64,000 nt of DNA from Hydrogeniiclostridium mannosilyticum (GCF_003268275.1 NZ_QLYR01000002.1:248001-312000), one strand, 5' to 3'; positions 16,624 to 27,381 are shown, numbered from the stretch's first letter. Made by a program: numbers and translations. The notes: a model not told the origin generated them from the letters alone.

Positions 16624-17313
16624 GTGGCTACAGGAAAAATCATGGTAGTAGATGACGACCAGAACATCTGCGAACTGCTTCGCTTATATATTGAAAAAGA
16701 GGGTTATGAGGTCGCAATTGCCAACGACGGCCGCCAGGCGCTCCGCGTCTTTGAGGAGACCGATCCGGACTTGATTTTGCTTGACATCATGCTCCCTGAG
16801 CTTGACGGCTGGCAGGTGTGCCGCGAAATTCGGAAAAAATCACAGTGCCCCATCATTATGCTCACCGCTAAGGGGGAGGTCTTTGACAAGGTGCTGGGCC
16901 TGGAGCTGGGCGCCGACGACTATGTGGTCAAGCCGTTTGAGGCCAAGGAGGTCATGGCTAGAATTAAGGCGGTGCTGCGCCGTTTGGGTAAAAATGGGGC
17001 GGAGGCGGTCAAAGAGGTAAAATACGACAAGCTGTCTATTAACCTGACGAACTATGAGCTCAAGGTAAACGGAGTGCAGATCGACACCCCGCCCAAGGAG
17101 ATGGAGCTTATCTACCACCTGGCGAGCAACCCGAACCGGGTGTTTACGCGCGACCAGCTTCTTGACGAGGTGTGGGGCTTTGATTATTACGGCGACAGCC
17201 GCACGGTTGACGTCCACGTCAAGCGCCTGCGTGAAAAATTGGAAGGGGTCTCGGATAAATGGGCGCTGAAAACCGTTTGGGGCGTGGGCTATAAATTTGA
17301 AGTGAAGGAATAA
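16624..17313 (+). CDS. OmpR/PhoB-family response regulator
   Basis: This 229-residue regulator is taken from GTG 16624, which has GAAAGGCGGAAG at 16606-16617; the in-frame ATG at 16573 lacks a ribosome site. The receiver (about 5-120) has VVDDDQN, the phosphoacceptor Asp54 in LLDIMLPELDGW and YVVKPFEAKE. The winged-helix domain (about 130-228) has PPKEMELIYHLA, DEVWGFDYYGDSRTVDVHVK and VWGVGYKFEV. It is followed 53 bp later by its kinase and then a HtrA protease, the layout of envelope-stress systems such as CssRS-HtrA. The stimulus, probably misfolded exported protein or wall stress, is inferred. Confidence 0.92.
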   Translation: MATGKIMVVDDDQNICELLRLYIEKEGYEVAIANDGRQALRVFEETDPDLILLDIMLPELDGWQVCREIRKKSQCPIIMLTAKGEVFDKVLGLELGADDYVVKPFEAKEVMARIKAVLRRLGKNGAEAVKEVKYDKLSINLTNYELKVNGVQIDTPPKEMELIYHLASNPNRVFTRDQLLDEVWGFDYYGDSRTVDVHVKRLREKLEGVSDKWALKTVWGVGYKFEVKE

Positions 17314-17366
17314 AGGGACCGCCAGGCTCCTCTTTCCGCTATAACTACAGATTGTGAGTGCGCAAG

Positions 17367-18890
17367 ATGCGAAAATCACTGTTTAAAAAATATTTGCGGA
17401 TTACCTCATTCACCATCCTGATCAGCTTTTTTTTGCTTGGGCTGGTGATGCTGACCTTTATTACCACCAATTGGCAGGATGAAAAGCAGTCCCTGCTGGA
17501 AAAAAACGCCTCCAGCGTGGCGAAGCTGGCGGCTACCGGCGCCCAGGAGGAGGCGGACGGCCACTATACCCTGCCCGGGTCCGACATGAAGGTGTTTATG
17601 AATTTTTTCGCGGAAAATATTAATTCAGACATCTTTATCATTGACCTGACGGGCAAGCCGGTTCTAACGGCGCTTGGCAGCGGCAGCGAGGATCCAGTGG
17701 CGACGGAGGTCAATATCCCGCAGGAAATGATTAAAATTGCGGTTGCCACCGGCATGTACAGCAATGAAAGCACAATGGGTGGGCTGTACAAAAAGCAGCA
17801 TTATGTGGTAGGGGTTCCCATTCGCTACACGGCGGCTGATGAGTCCACCGTGACCATCGGAACGGTTTTTGCCGCCTGTGGGTTTCAGGAGTTCTCTCTC
17901 TACCGGGCAAATTTGATTCAGATGTTCCTCTTGGCAGCGGTCGCTTCGTTTATGATTTCATTCTGTATTGTCTGGTTGTTTTCCTACAACCTGGTGCGCC
18001 CCCTGCGGCAGATGGCTGCCGCAGCAAAAAGCTTTGGGGACGGGAATTTTTCGGTGCGCCTGCCAGTAACCGGCCAGGATGAAATCGGCCAGCTGGCCCT
18101 GGCCTTTAACAATATGGCGAGCTCGCTTGCCGGCGGCGAAAATGTGCGGCGCAACTTTATTGCCAATGTCTCGCATGAGCTCAAAACGCCGATGACCACC
18201 ATTGCGGGCTTTATCGACGGTATTTTGGACGGAACCATTCCCCCTGAAAAGCAGCGGCATTATTTGCAGATTGTCTCTGCCGAGGTCAAGCGGCTGTCCC
18301 GTCTGGTGCGCACCATGCTGGACCTTTCCCGGATTGACAGCGGTGAGCTTCACTTGCGGCCCAGCCGTTTTGACCTGGTGGGCACCATCTTGGAAACGCT
18401 GATTTCCTTTGAAAAAACCATTGAGGAAAAGCGGATTGAGGTGCGCGGGCTGGAGAATATCGACAGCCTGTTTGTGGACGGGGACCCCGATATGATTCAT
18501 CAGGTTGTTTATAATCTGATTGAAAACGCTGCTAAATTTACCAATGAGGGCGGTTATATCGAGGTTCGCGTTCAGGATTTTGACAACCGTACAACCGTGG
18601 CGATTAAAAACAGCGGCGCGGGGATTCCCTCCGATGAAATCGGCATGATCTTCGACCGCTTTTACAAGACAGATAAATCGAGAAGCAAGGATAAAACCGG
18701 CATGGGGTTGGGCCTCTATATTGTAAAAACCATTATAAAGCTTCATGGCGGCGAAATTACCGTCAGCAGCATTGAAAATGAGTATTGCCAGTTTGAGTTC
18801 TGGCTGCCGAAGGTCTCCACGGTGCCGGCTCTGGGCAAGGAACCCCAAAAGCTGAGAGACGGCAAGGAGAAAAATGCAGATAAAGGATGA
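17367..18890 (+). CDS. Sensor histidine kinase
   Basis: This 507-residue membrane kinase has two membrane segments (about 10-35 and 185-210) around a sensor of about 150 residues with IFIIDLTGKPVLTAL. A HAMP domain follows (RPLRQMAAAAKSFGDGNFSVRL), then HisKA with the phosphorylated His270 in NVSHELKTPMTTIAGF, and the ATPase domain (NLIENAAKF; MGLGLYIVK). The start is the ATG at 17367; a GTG three codons earlier is possible. The stop is 6 bp before the HtrA start, so the three genes form one operon. The long periplasm-side sensor looks like a single-Cache/PAS-like fold, but this is a guess. Confidence 0.92.
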   Translation: MRKSLFKKYLRITSFTILISFFLLGLVMLTFITTNWQDEKQSLLEKNASSVAKLAATGAQEEADGHYTLPGSDMKVFMNFFAENINSDIFIIDLTGKPVLTALGSGSEDPVATEVNIPQEMIKIAVATGMYSNESTMGGLYKKQHYVVGVPIRYTAADESTVTIGTVFAACGFQEFSLYRANLIQMFLLAAVASFMISFCIVWLFSYNLVRPLRQMAAAAKSFGDGNFSVRLPVTGQDEIGQLALAFNNMASSLAGGENVRRNFIANVSHELKTPMTTIAGFIDGILDGTIPPEKQRHYLQIVSAEVKRLSRLVRTMLDLSRIDSGELHLRPSRFDLVGTILETLISFEKTIEEKRIEVRGLENIDSLFVDGDPDMIHQVVYNLIENAAKFTNEGGYIEVRVQDFDNRTTVAIKNSGAGIPSDEIGMIFDRFYKTDKSRSKDKTGMGLGLYIVKTIIKLHGGEITVSSIENEYCQFEFWLPKVSTVPALGKEPQKLRDGKEKNADKG

Positions 18891-18896
18891 GTGGGT

Positions 18897-20549
18897 ATGA
18901 ACGATAAGCATGATGGTTTTTCCGCGGATTCCCCTGAAGCGCTTGGGCCGCGGACAGGCGAGCCGCCGCTGCCGGGCGCGCAGGCGGAGGCGGGCAGGCA
19001 AGGCGGTACGTCGGAAAATCCCGCGGCGGATATTCCCCAGGGCAGCGGTCCGGCCCCGGAAGCCGGGCGGGCAACATCTGAGCCGCCCGAGGAGATGGCG
19101 GAGCTTTATGCGGCGGCTTCCGCAGCAGCCTCAGAGGAGGCCGCTGCCGGGTCCCCCGCCGGTGGGCTGGAGGCCAATGCGGCGGAGCAAACGGAGCGCC
19201 CGTCCAGCGGGAGCGGCAGTGAAACGGGAAATGTACCGGAAGCCGCTGCCGGCGCCCCCTACTGGGATTCCCGCGGTGCTGCCGCGCCGCCTCCGCAACC
19301 GCCTGCACAGCCCCCTGTTGCGCCCGCAAACGCGGTACCGCCCCCGCCGCGCGGGCGAATGAGCGGCAGCCTGAAGGTTTTCTTTTGGATTTTGGGGACG
19401 CTTACCGTAGGCTTGATTCTGGCGTTCATCGTATATTCGGCACTGGAGTGGGATCATTTTCATGAAGTGCCGCCGGCCTCCAGCAGCAGCCAGCAGCCGG
19501 GCTCTTCCTCGGGCTCGGATCCCCAGGCCTCCGAGCCGGGGGACTCTCAGCAGGAGCCGCAGGCCCCGGAGACGGACCCCGGTCATGTGGGGATTGAAAT
19601 TGAGCCGCTGCCGGGATCCGGGCAGAAGGCCGCGGACGAAATTTATGAGCAGCTGGTCGAAAGCGTCGTCGGCGTCAACACGACGGTCACTTCCGCCAAT
19701 AACCAGCAGAGTGGTACAGGGCAGGGGACTGGAATCATCGCTACCAGCGACGGATACATTATCACCAATTCCCATGTGATTTATAATTCCAGAAATTATG
19801 CGGTGCAGGTGGTACTGCATGATGGATCTACCTATGACGCCAACGTGGTGGGCTTTGATAAGGCGACCGATGTCGCCATTTTGAAAATAGACGCCCAGGG
19901 ACTGGCCCCGGCTACATTTGGCAACGCCAATGAGATGAAGGTGGGCCAGGAGGTTCTGGCGATTGGTAATCCCGGCGGCATGAGCTACGCGGGCTCTTTG
20001 ACCGGCGGCTACATTTCGGCCCTGAACCGCCGCCTTGGCTCGGAGGATATCGGCTATATTCAGACGGATGCCGCCATTAACCCCGGCAACTCCGGCGGCC
20101 CGCTGGTGAATATGTACGGGCAGGTTATTGGCATTAATACCAGTAAAATTGTCTCTACCCAGTATGAGGGGATGGGCTTCTCCATTCCCGTTGTTACGGT
20201 TCAGGAGATTCTCAATGATCTGATTCACCAGGGCTATGTGGAAAACCGTGCGCGCCTGGGGATTACCGCTCAGAATTTAGGGGCGAACGGCTCCTGGGGT
20301 TCGGAGGTCTCCGGCGTATTGATTGTAACTATCAATGATGAGAGCAGCTTCAGCGGCGTTGCTGAGGAGGGAGATATCATCACCAAAATGGACGGGGAAG
20401 ACATTTCCAGCCTAGATGATCTCTATGCAATTTTGGCAAGGCATCGGGGCGGCGATGTGGTGACGGTAGAGATCTATCACGACGGCAGCCTCCGGGAGGA
20501 GCGCATCACCCTGCTGGAGGATAAGGGCGAGACACAGCAGCTTCCTTGA
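18897..20549 (+). CDS. htrA: Membrane-anchored HtrA/DegP-family serine protease
   Basis: This 550-residue S1C protease has an unusually long Ala/Pro/Glu-rich cytoplasmic N-terminus (about 1-150), a single membrane segment (about 160-182) and a Ser/Pro-rich stalk. The protease domain carries the triad His293 (TNSHVIY), Asp325 (ATDVAILK) and Ser399 (NPGNSGGPL). A PDZ domain completes it (about 455-540, SGVLIVTINDESSFSGVAEEGDIIT). Start ATG 18897 follows AAAGGATGAG. It would degrade or refold damaged exported proteins at the outer face of the membrane. Its place at the end of a two-component operon suggests that the regulator controls it directly. Confidence 0.93.
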   Translation: MNDKHDGFSADSPEALGPRTGEPPLPGAQAEAGRQGGTSENPAADIPQGSGPAPEAGRATSEPPEEMAELYAAASAAASEEAAAGSPAGGLEANAAEQTERPSSGSGSETGNVPEAAAGAPYWDSRGAAAPPPQPPAQPPVAPANAVPPPPRGRMSGSLKVFFWILGTLTVGLILAFIVYSALEWDHFHEVPPASSSSQQPGSSSGSDPQASEPGDSQQEPQAPETDPGHVGIEIEPLPGSGQKAADEIYEQLVESVVGVNTTVTSANNQQSGTGQGTGIIATSDGYIITNSHVIYNSRNYAVQVVLHDGSTYDANVVGFDKATDVAILKIDAQGLAPATFGNANEMKVGQEVLAIGNPGGMSYAGSLTGGYISALNRRLGSEDIGYIQTDAAINPGNSGGPLVNMYGQVIGINTSKIVSTQYEGMGFSIPVVTVQEILNDLIHQGYVENRARLGITAQNLGANGSWGSEVSGVLIVTINDESSFSGVAEEGDIITKMDGEDISSLDDLYAILARHRGGDVVTVEIYHDGSLREERITLLEDKGETQQLP

Positions 20550-20774
20550 CAGTAAGAATCTGTTTATAGGTAAAGGCCGAAGACTTTTAAAATAAATTTT
20601 GTGTTTTTACCTTGTTTGCGAAGTTTTAATTCTAAATTTAATGATAAAACGGTTACTTGCTGACACAGAGGGACGGCCTGCGTCCGGTGCCGCCCATCTT
20701 CCCAGAACTGCGGCGGAATAGGTGTAGGGAGCTGAGGCGCACCGGCATGGCGGAAAAGTTTTAGGCCGGATTTC

Positions 20775-20857
20775 TTGACAAAGCGTTTTTTGTACGCTAA
20801 AATAAAAAAAGAATCGAGTGGCTGTGGCGGCGTAAATCCGGGTTCCGGGTTTACGCC
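20775..20857 (+). promoter_or_regulatory. Promoter and leader hairpin of the MATE gene
   Basis: TTGACA (20775-20780) and TAAAAT (20798-20803), 17 bp apart, precede a long leader. At 20829-20857 an inverted repeat (GGCGTAAA..CCGG / CCGG..TTTACGCC) forms a stable hairpin followed by TCCTTTCTGTTCTT. It may be an attenuator; no riboswitch consensus is recognised. The gap 20550-20774 shows nothing else. Confidence 0.5.
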
Positions 20858-20980
20858 TCCTTTCTGTTCTTCGGCGTTTTGGCTGGCAAGGGTTCCGGCT
20901 CGCTCATTCAAGGCCAGGGGCTGCGGCAGCTTTCCCGCGGGGCGAAAAATACCCCCAAAAATCGAAGAAGGAGACTTTTA

Positions 20981-22390
20981 ATGGCACAGGAAACAACAAC
21001 GAACAAAATGGGGACGGTACCGGTCCGCAGGCTGATGCTTACAATGGGTGTCCCCATGATCCTCTCTATGGCGCTGCAGGCGCTTTACAATATTGTCGAC
21101 AGCTTTTTTGTCAGCAGCATGCCCGGTACGGCGGAAATCCCCAATATGGGCGATTATGCCGTCAATGCGCTGACCTTGGCTTTCCCTGTTCAGATGCTGA
21201 TGGTTGCGGTCGGCGTAGGCACCGGAGTGGGCATCAACGCTTTGCTCTCAAGGAGCATCGGCCAGGGGGAGCGTGAGAAGGGCAGCCAGATAGCCGGGAA
21301 TGCGGTTTTTCTGGGAATCTGTACTTATATTGTATTTCTGCTCTTCGGCCTTTTTGGGGTCGATGCCTACCTGGCCACGCAAACCAACGACCCAGTGGTG
21401 ATCGGGATGGGCTCTTCCTATTTAAAAATTTGCAGTGTTTTGTCCATCGGCGTCATTCTTTACATGATCTACGAAAAGCTTTTGCAGGCGACGGGCCGGA
21501 CCCTTCCGTCAACCATCGCCCAGGTTGCAGGAGCGCTGGTTAATATCATCTTGGATCCAATTATGATCTTCGGCTACTTCGGCTGCCCGGCCATGGGCGT
21601 AGACGGCGCTGCCTATGCAACCGTAATCGGTCAGTTTGTTTCGTTCTTTTTGGATTTTATTTTCCACAGCATCTATAATCGGAAGGATATCGACACCCAT
21701 CTGCGTTATCTGCGGCCCAGGCTGCAGGTTATCCGCCGGATTTATGCCATTGGTTTCCCCGCCATTGTCATGCAGGCCCTGACGTCCTTTATGACCTATG
21801 GGGTCAATATCATTTTGGGCCTTATCTCAATTGAAGCCGTTACCGCTTATGGGGTTTACTACAAAATCCAGCAGTTTGTCTTTTTTGCTGCCTTCGGCAT
21901 GAACAACGCCATGATTCCCGTTATTGCTTTTAATTATGGAAAGCAGGACCAGGCCCGCCTCCGCGCCGGAATCCGTTATGGTATGCTTTATACACTGGTC
22001 ATCATGGCAGTTGGCGCAGTGGGGCTTCAGCTGTTTGCCCCTCAGCTGATTGGAATTTTCCCGCTTTTAGCCGAAACCCAGGAGCTGTGCATGAAGGCCC
22101 TCCGTATCATTACGCTGAGCTATCTGTTTGTTGGCGCCAATGTCGCGTTTCAGGGGATTTTTCAGGCGCTGGGGTGCGGGGTGCGGTCGCTGGTGGTCTC
22201 CCTGCTGCGCTTAATTGTTGTGGCACTTCCGCTTGCCTGGCTTTTTACCCTGCTGCCCAATGCGCAGGATATGGTCTGGTGGGCGTTCCCGGTTGCCGAG
22301 GCTGCCGCGCTTGCCGTTGCGCTGGTTTTTATGAAGCAGATTTCCGCCCGCTTTTTGCACAAGCGGGAGCCGGCGGACGGGGCGGCTTAA
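20981..22390 (+). CDS. MATE-family efflux pump
   Basis: This 469-residue antiporter has twelve predicted membrane segments in two homologous halves. Family landmarks are VPRMILSMALQALYN-like PMILSMALQALYNIVDSFF near the start, GTGVGINALLSRSIGQGE (about 80-97) and QALGCGVRSLVVSLLRL near the end. Start ATG 20981 has AAGAAGGAGACTTTT upstream; a longer in-frame extension from 20879 has no support. MATE pumps export cationic drugs, flavins or other organic ions using Na+ or H+ gradients. The gene stands alone between a promoter with a hairpin leader and a strong terminator. Confidence 0.92.
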   Translation: MAQETTTNKMGTVPVRRLMLTMGVPMILSMALQALYNIVDSFFVSSMPGTAEIPNMGDYAVNALTLAFPVQMLMVAVGVGTGVGINALLSRSIGQGEREKGSQIAGNAVFLGICTYIVFLLFGLFGVDAYLATQTNDPVVIGMGSSYLKICSVLSIGVILYMIYEKLLQATGRTLPSTIAQVAGALVNIILDPIMIFGYFGCPAMGVDGAAYATVIGQFVSFFLDFIFHSIYNRKDIDTHLRYLRPRLQVIRRIYAIGFPAIVMQALTSFMTYGVNIILGLISIEAVTAYGVYYKIQQFVFFAAFGMNNAMIPVIAFNYGKQDQARLRAGIRYGMLYTLVIMAVGAVGLQLFAPQLIGIFPLLAETQELCMKALRIITLSYLFVGANVAFQGIFQALGCGVRSLVVSLLRLIVVALPLAWLFTLLPNAQDMVWWAFPVAEAAALAVALVFMKQISARFLHKREPADGAA

Positions 22391-22474
22391 AAGCGCGGCC
22401 CTTAGAGGCTGTGCCGTTTTATGCGGCGGCAGCCGTCCGTTTATGTTATTATAGTTCCCGCGGTGTGGCGGGTG

Positions 22475-22512
22475 AACCGCTGAAAGGCAGCTGCCTTTCA
22501 GCGGTTTTTTAT
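22475..22512 (+). terminator. Strong terminator after the MATE gene
   Basis: AACCGCTGAAAGGCAG (22475-22490) is followed directly by its perfect complement CTGCCTTTCAGCGGTT and TTTTATT. The stretch 22513-22946 holds no gene I can support on either strand. Confidence 0.88.
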
Positions 22513-22946
22513 TGCTCCGTAAATGGCGTTGTCAAAATAGCATACAGCGTTCCAAAGGGCAAACCGAAGCAAGCTGGTTTACCGGCCGCAGTATAGGCGG
22601 TAAGGTTATTTTTAGCGCCCTTTCCAGGGATCGGTAAGCGCAGGGCCTCCCCGAGCCTGAACAGCCCGCCGGTTCACTCGTGGGTTTGGCTGCTGCTGGG
22701 AGCCCCGCTCGGAGGATATTTTCCCAAAGCCTCGTCGCGGGCATCGCTTGGGAATCAGGCGGTTGTCAAGAGCAGCTTAGACCCGCATGCGAATGAAGAG
22801 CAGGCAAAAATACCGGGGTATAAACCGCACTGTGCACGCGGTAGGGGGAAATGTTTGAACCGGCGCGGAACGCGGGGCTAGGATTTTACAGGCTGGGAAA
22901 GGCTGAGGCCCCGAAGAAAATCTATTCCGGCAGACAGCAAAAATGA

Positions 22947-22973
22947 ACCGTTTTTTATGGGCTTGCATAGAAT
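22947..22973 (+). promoter_or_regulatory. Candidate sigma-K type promoter of the collagen-like gene
   Basis: AC (22947-22948), 17 bp, then CATAGAAT (22966-22973). This matches the spacing and -10 form found before cotJA. Mother-cell expression would fit an exosporium protein. Confidence 0.4.
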
Positions 22974-22991
22974 GATAGAAAATATCCATGA

Positions 22992-24458
<1,467 letters not shown>

Positions 24459-24640
24459 TTGATTTTTGCAGCAGGCGGTATTCTGGTTTGCCACGGTGCG
24501 GTTTACTCCTGCGCTTTTGGTCATCGGGATCAATAGGGGAGAACTGGATCCGGATCGCGGGGTATCCGCAAGCCTATATCTGATATAGCAATTATCTGGC
24601 GTTAAACGTAATATTTTTTCTTATTTGAAAAATATAACAC

Positions 24641-24688
24641 AAAGCATGGCGGCGCCCGTTTGCAGACGGACGCCGTTGCTTTTTTACC
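24641..24688 (+). terminator. Intrinsic terminator after the collagen-like gene
   Basis: AAAGCATGGCGGCG..CCGT pairs with ACGG.CGCCGTTGCTTT across a short loop (24641-24682), followed by TTTTT. The preceding 180 bp show no other feature. Confidence 0.75.
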
Positions 24689-24807
24689 TGTGGCTAAGCC
24701 TTCGACAGATTCTGAAACCGAGGGCAATTATAATAGAGACAGCAGTCTGCCGGTTTTCATCCACGGGTAGATTCTGAAAAAGGATGGTTTACCGGCGAAG
24801 CTTGCGC

Positions 24808-24856
24808 TTGACTTTTTCCGAAAAATAAAATATGATAAATGCAAATGAATCGCATT
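24808..24856 (+). promoter_or_regulatory. Promoter of the zinc uptake operon with a Zur-like box
   Basis: TTGACT (24808-24813) and TATGAT (24831-24836), 17 bp apart, form the promoter. Directly downstream, AATGCAAATGAATCGCATT (24838-24856) is a 9-1-9 inverted repeat with two mismatches. The form and position fit a Zur (zinc-responsive Fur family) operator that blocks transcription when zinc is plentiful. Confidence 0.6.
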
Positions 24857-24878
24857 CCCATTTTTGGAGGATAAAAAT

Positions 24879-25775
24879 TTGAAGCAGCTTAAAAAGAGTA
24901 TTGCGGCCTGTCTGGCCCTTTGCCTGCTTTGGTGCGCGGGCTGCAGCCGTTCGGCGGATCAGCGGCAGGGCTTTCGGGTCGTGACGTCGTTTTACCCCAT
25001 GTATATTATGGCGCTGAACATCACACAGGGCGTTGAGGGCGTGCAGGTGGATAACATGGCAGGGCAGCAGGCCGGCTGCCTGCATGATTACCAGCTGCAG
25101 AACAAGGATATGAAAAATCTGGAGCGGGCCAGTGTTTTTGTCATCAACGGCGCCGGCATGGAGAGCTTTATGGAAAAGGTAACGGACAGCCTGCCGTCCT
25201 TGGAGGTTGTGAATGCGGGGGAGGGAATCCCTCTGCTTGTGGACGAGTCCGGAGAGGAAAACCCCCACCTTTGGGTCAACGTCTCCTACGCCGCGCGGCA
25301 GACCGATAACATTGCTATGGGCCTGATGCGGGCGGACCCGGCTCACGCGGAGCAATACCGCGCCAATGCGGACCGCTATATTGAAAAGCTCAGCGCGCTG
25401 GAACAGGAAATGCAGCGCCGTCTGAAAAACTGCCAGACGAGAAATATCATCACCTTCCATGAGGCATTCCCATATTTTGCCCAGGAGTTTGATTTAAATA
25501 TTGTCCGGGTCGTCAACCGGGAGCCGGACAGCCAGCCCAGTGCGCGGGAATTGGCCGAAACCATCCGCGAAATTCGCGGCACGGATGTCACCGCGGTTTT
25601 TGTAGAGCCCCAATACCCCGACAGTGCGGCGGATATTGTCGCGCGCGAAAGCGGCGCGGCCGTTTACACCTTGGACCCGGCGGTAACCGGAGAAGACAGC
25701 CCGGATGCTTACCTGCGGGCGATGGAGAAAAACCTGGCGGTGCTTTGCGAGGCTTTGGGAGGAGAACAAGAATAG
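24879..25775 (+). CDS. znuA: Zinc ABC transporter substrate-binding lipoprotein
   Basis: This 298-residue lipoprotein starts at TTG 24879; GGAGG at 24866-24870 lies 8 bases upstream, which rules out the TTG at 24864. The lipobox is LLWCAGC. The cluster-A1 (ZnuA/AdcA) fold shows AGCLHDYQLQNKDMKNLERA with a metal-binding His, NPHLWVNVSYAARQ with a second, FHEAFPYFAQEF with a third and EPQYPDSAADIVARESG near the end with the acidic ligand region. It captures Zn2+ (or Mn2+) outside the membrane and hands it to the permease. Its stop codon overlaps the start of the ATPase gene. Confidence 0.9.
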   Translation: MKQLKKSIAACLALCLLWCAGCSRSADQRQGFRVVTSFYPMYIMALNITQGVEGVQVDNMAGQQAGCLHDYQLQNKDMKNLERASVFVINGAGMESFMEKVTDSLPSLEVVNAGEGIPLLVDESGEENPHLWVNVSYAARQTDNIAMGLMRADPAHAEQYRANADRYIEKLSALEQEMQRRLKNCQTRNIITFHEAFPYFAQEFDLNIVRVVNREPDSQPSARELAETIREIRGTDVTAVFVEPQYPDSAADIVARESGAAVYTLDPAVTGEDSPDAYLRAMEKNLAVLCEALGGEQE

Positions 25776-26536
25776 TGGAAGAGAAGCATGACTTAGGTTC
25801 CTGCAAGTGCAGTACAAAAATTCGCGGGCTGACCGTCCGAAAGCACAACGGCGTCATCCTGCACGATGTCAACCTCGACGTGGAGCACGGGGAAATAATG
25901 GCGCTGATCGGCCGGAACGGAGCCGGAAAAACCACGCTGCTCAAGGCCCTGCTGGGGCGGATAGCCTACGAGGGGAGCGTCCTGTTTACCGACCATAGGG
26001 GAAACCGGGTCCAACGCCCGCGCATCGGCTATGTGCCGCAGAGCTTGATTTTTGATCATTCAACGCCGATGACGGTGGCGGATCTGATGGAGGCGAATCT
26101 ATCCCGTAGGCCGGTATGGTTTGGGCACCGCAAGGAGGAGCTGGCCCAGGCGGAGGCGGTGCTGGCGAAGGCCGGCGCCCGGCCCGGCCTGCTGAAAAAA
26201 CGGATCGGCACGCTCTCGGGCGGGGAACTGCAGCGGGTGCTGCTTGCCTTTGCCCTGCAGCCGATGCCGGACCTGCTGCTGCTGGACGAGCCGGTGTCGG
26301 CGTTGGACCGCCGGGGCACAGCGTTTTTTTATGAGCTGGTGTGCTCGCTGCGGAGCGAGTACCACATGCCGGTCATTCTGGTTTCGCATGACCTGGCCCA
26401 TGTGCAGAAATATGCGACCTCAGCCGCCCTGCTTGACAAAACGGTTATTATCAGCGGGCGGGTGGATAAGGTGATGGCTTCCGACCAGGTACGGGAGGTT
26501 TTTGGCCTTCCGATAGTGGGGAGGGCGGGAAGATGA
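25775..26536 (+). CDS. znuC: Zinc ABC transporter ATP-binding protein
   Basis: This 253-residue ATPase is taken from GTG 25775, which shares a base with the upstream TAG and has GGGAGGAG 10 bases before. It has Walker A GRNGAGKTT, the Q-loop YVPQSL, the signature LSGGELQ, Walker B LLLLDEPVSALD and the switch His in VSHDL. An N-terminal CKC is present before the core (SCKCSTKIRGL). It powers zinc import with the permease that follows in ATGA overlap. Confidence 0.9.
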   Translation: MEEKHDLGSCKCSTKIRGLTVRKHNGVILHDVNLDVEHGEIMALIGRNGAGKTTLLKALLGRIAYEGSVLFTDHRGNRVQRPRIGYVPQSLIFDHSTPMTVADLMEANLSRRPVWFGHRKEELAQAEAVLAKAGARPGLLKKRIGTLSGGELQRVLLAFALQPMPDLLLLDEPVSALDRRGTAFFYELVCSLRSEYHMPVILVSHDLAHVQKYATSAALLDKTVIISGRVDKVMASDQVREVFGLPIVGRAGR

Positions 26537-27381
26537 GCTTTTTATATTCACTCATCGACACACTGCTTCCGTTTGAGTGGACGGAATTTGATTTTATGAA
26601 AAACGCTTTGCTGGCTATTCTGCTGATTACCCCGCTGTTTGGCCTGGTGGGCACCATGATTGTCAACAACCGCATGAGCTTTTTCTCGGATGCGCTGGGG
26701 CACTCGGCCTTGACGGGGATTGCCATTGGCGTGCTGATGGGAATTGATAATTATTTTATATCTATGCTGGGCTTTGCGCTCCTGTTTGCGCTCTGCATCA
26801 GCGCAGTGATGGGCTCCAGCGCCTCCTCGGCGGATACGGTTATCGGCGTGTTCTCCAGCACGGGCCTGGCACTAGGCATCGTGCTGCTGTCCGCCACCGG
26901 CGGGTTTGCCAAGTACTCCGGCTATCTGATTGGGGACATCCTCACCATTCAGCCGGAGGAGCTTATTCTGCTGGCGGTACTGCTTTGCCTGACGGTTGTG
27001 CTTTGGATTTTCTTTTTCAACAAATTTCTGCTGGCAAGTTTAAACCCGGATCTGGCCGCCAGTAAAAATATCCGGGTGGAATTGCTACAGCGGGTTTTTG
27101 TGGTGCTGATTGCACTGATTGTCACCAGCTGCATCAAATGGGTGGGTATTCTCATCATCAACTCCCTGCTGGTGCTGCCGGCGGCTTCCGCCCGCAATCT
27201 GTCGGGGTCCATGCGTTCCTATCATGTGTGGAGCGTTGCGATCTCGTTGTTCTCCGGGGTGAGCGGGCTGATCCTCTCTTATTACTTGGGGACGGCTGCG
27301 GGCGGTACCATTGTGCTGGTGGCTGCGGCGATCTTTTTTGCCTCTTTCGTTTACGGCCGCGTACGGCGCGGGCACAGTTGA
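26533..27381 (+). CDS. znuB: Zinc ABC transporter permease
   Basis: This 282-residue ABC-3 family permease has about eight membrane segments. Family landmarks are FFSDALGHSALTGIAIGVL (about 48-66), GFAKYSGYLIGDILTI (about 125-140) and LIINSLLVLPAASARNLS (about 206-223). ATG overlaps the ATPase stop (ATGA). It forms the membrane channel of the ZnuABC importer, and a strong terminator follows. Confidence 0.9.
   Translation: MSFLYSLIDTLLPFEWTEFDFMKNALLAILLITPLFGLVGTMIVNNRMSFFSDALGHSALTGIAIGVLMGIDNYFISMLGFALLFALCISAVMGSSASSADTVIGVFSSTGLALGIVLLSATGGFAKYSGYLIGDILTIQPEELILLAVLLCLTVVLWIFFFNKFLLASLNPDLAASKNIRVELLQRVFVVLIALIVTSCIKWVGILIINSLLVLPAASARNLSGSMRSYHVWSVAISLFSGVSGLILSYYLGTAAGGTIVLVAAAIFFASFVYGRVRRGHS

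Noticed and set aside
22555-22600. AAAGGGCAAACC resembling the start of a c-di-GMP-I (GEMM) riboswitch
   Set aside because: The required second half (GACGCAAAGCC and the closing stem) is missing, and no gene follows closely.
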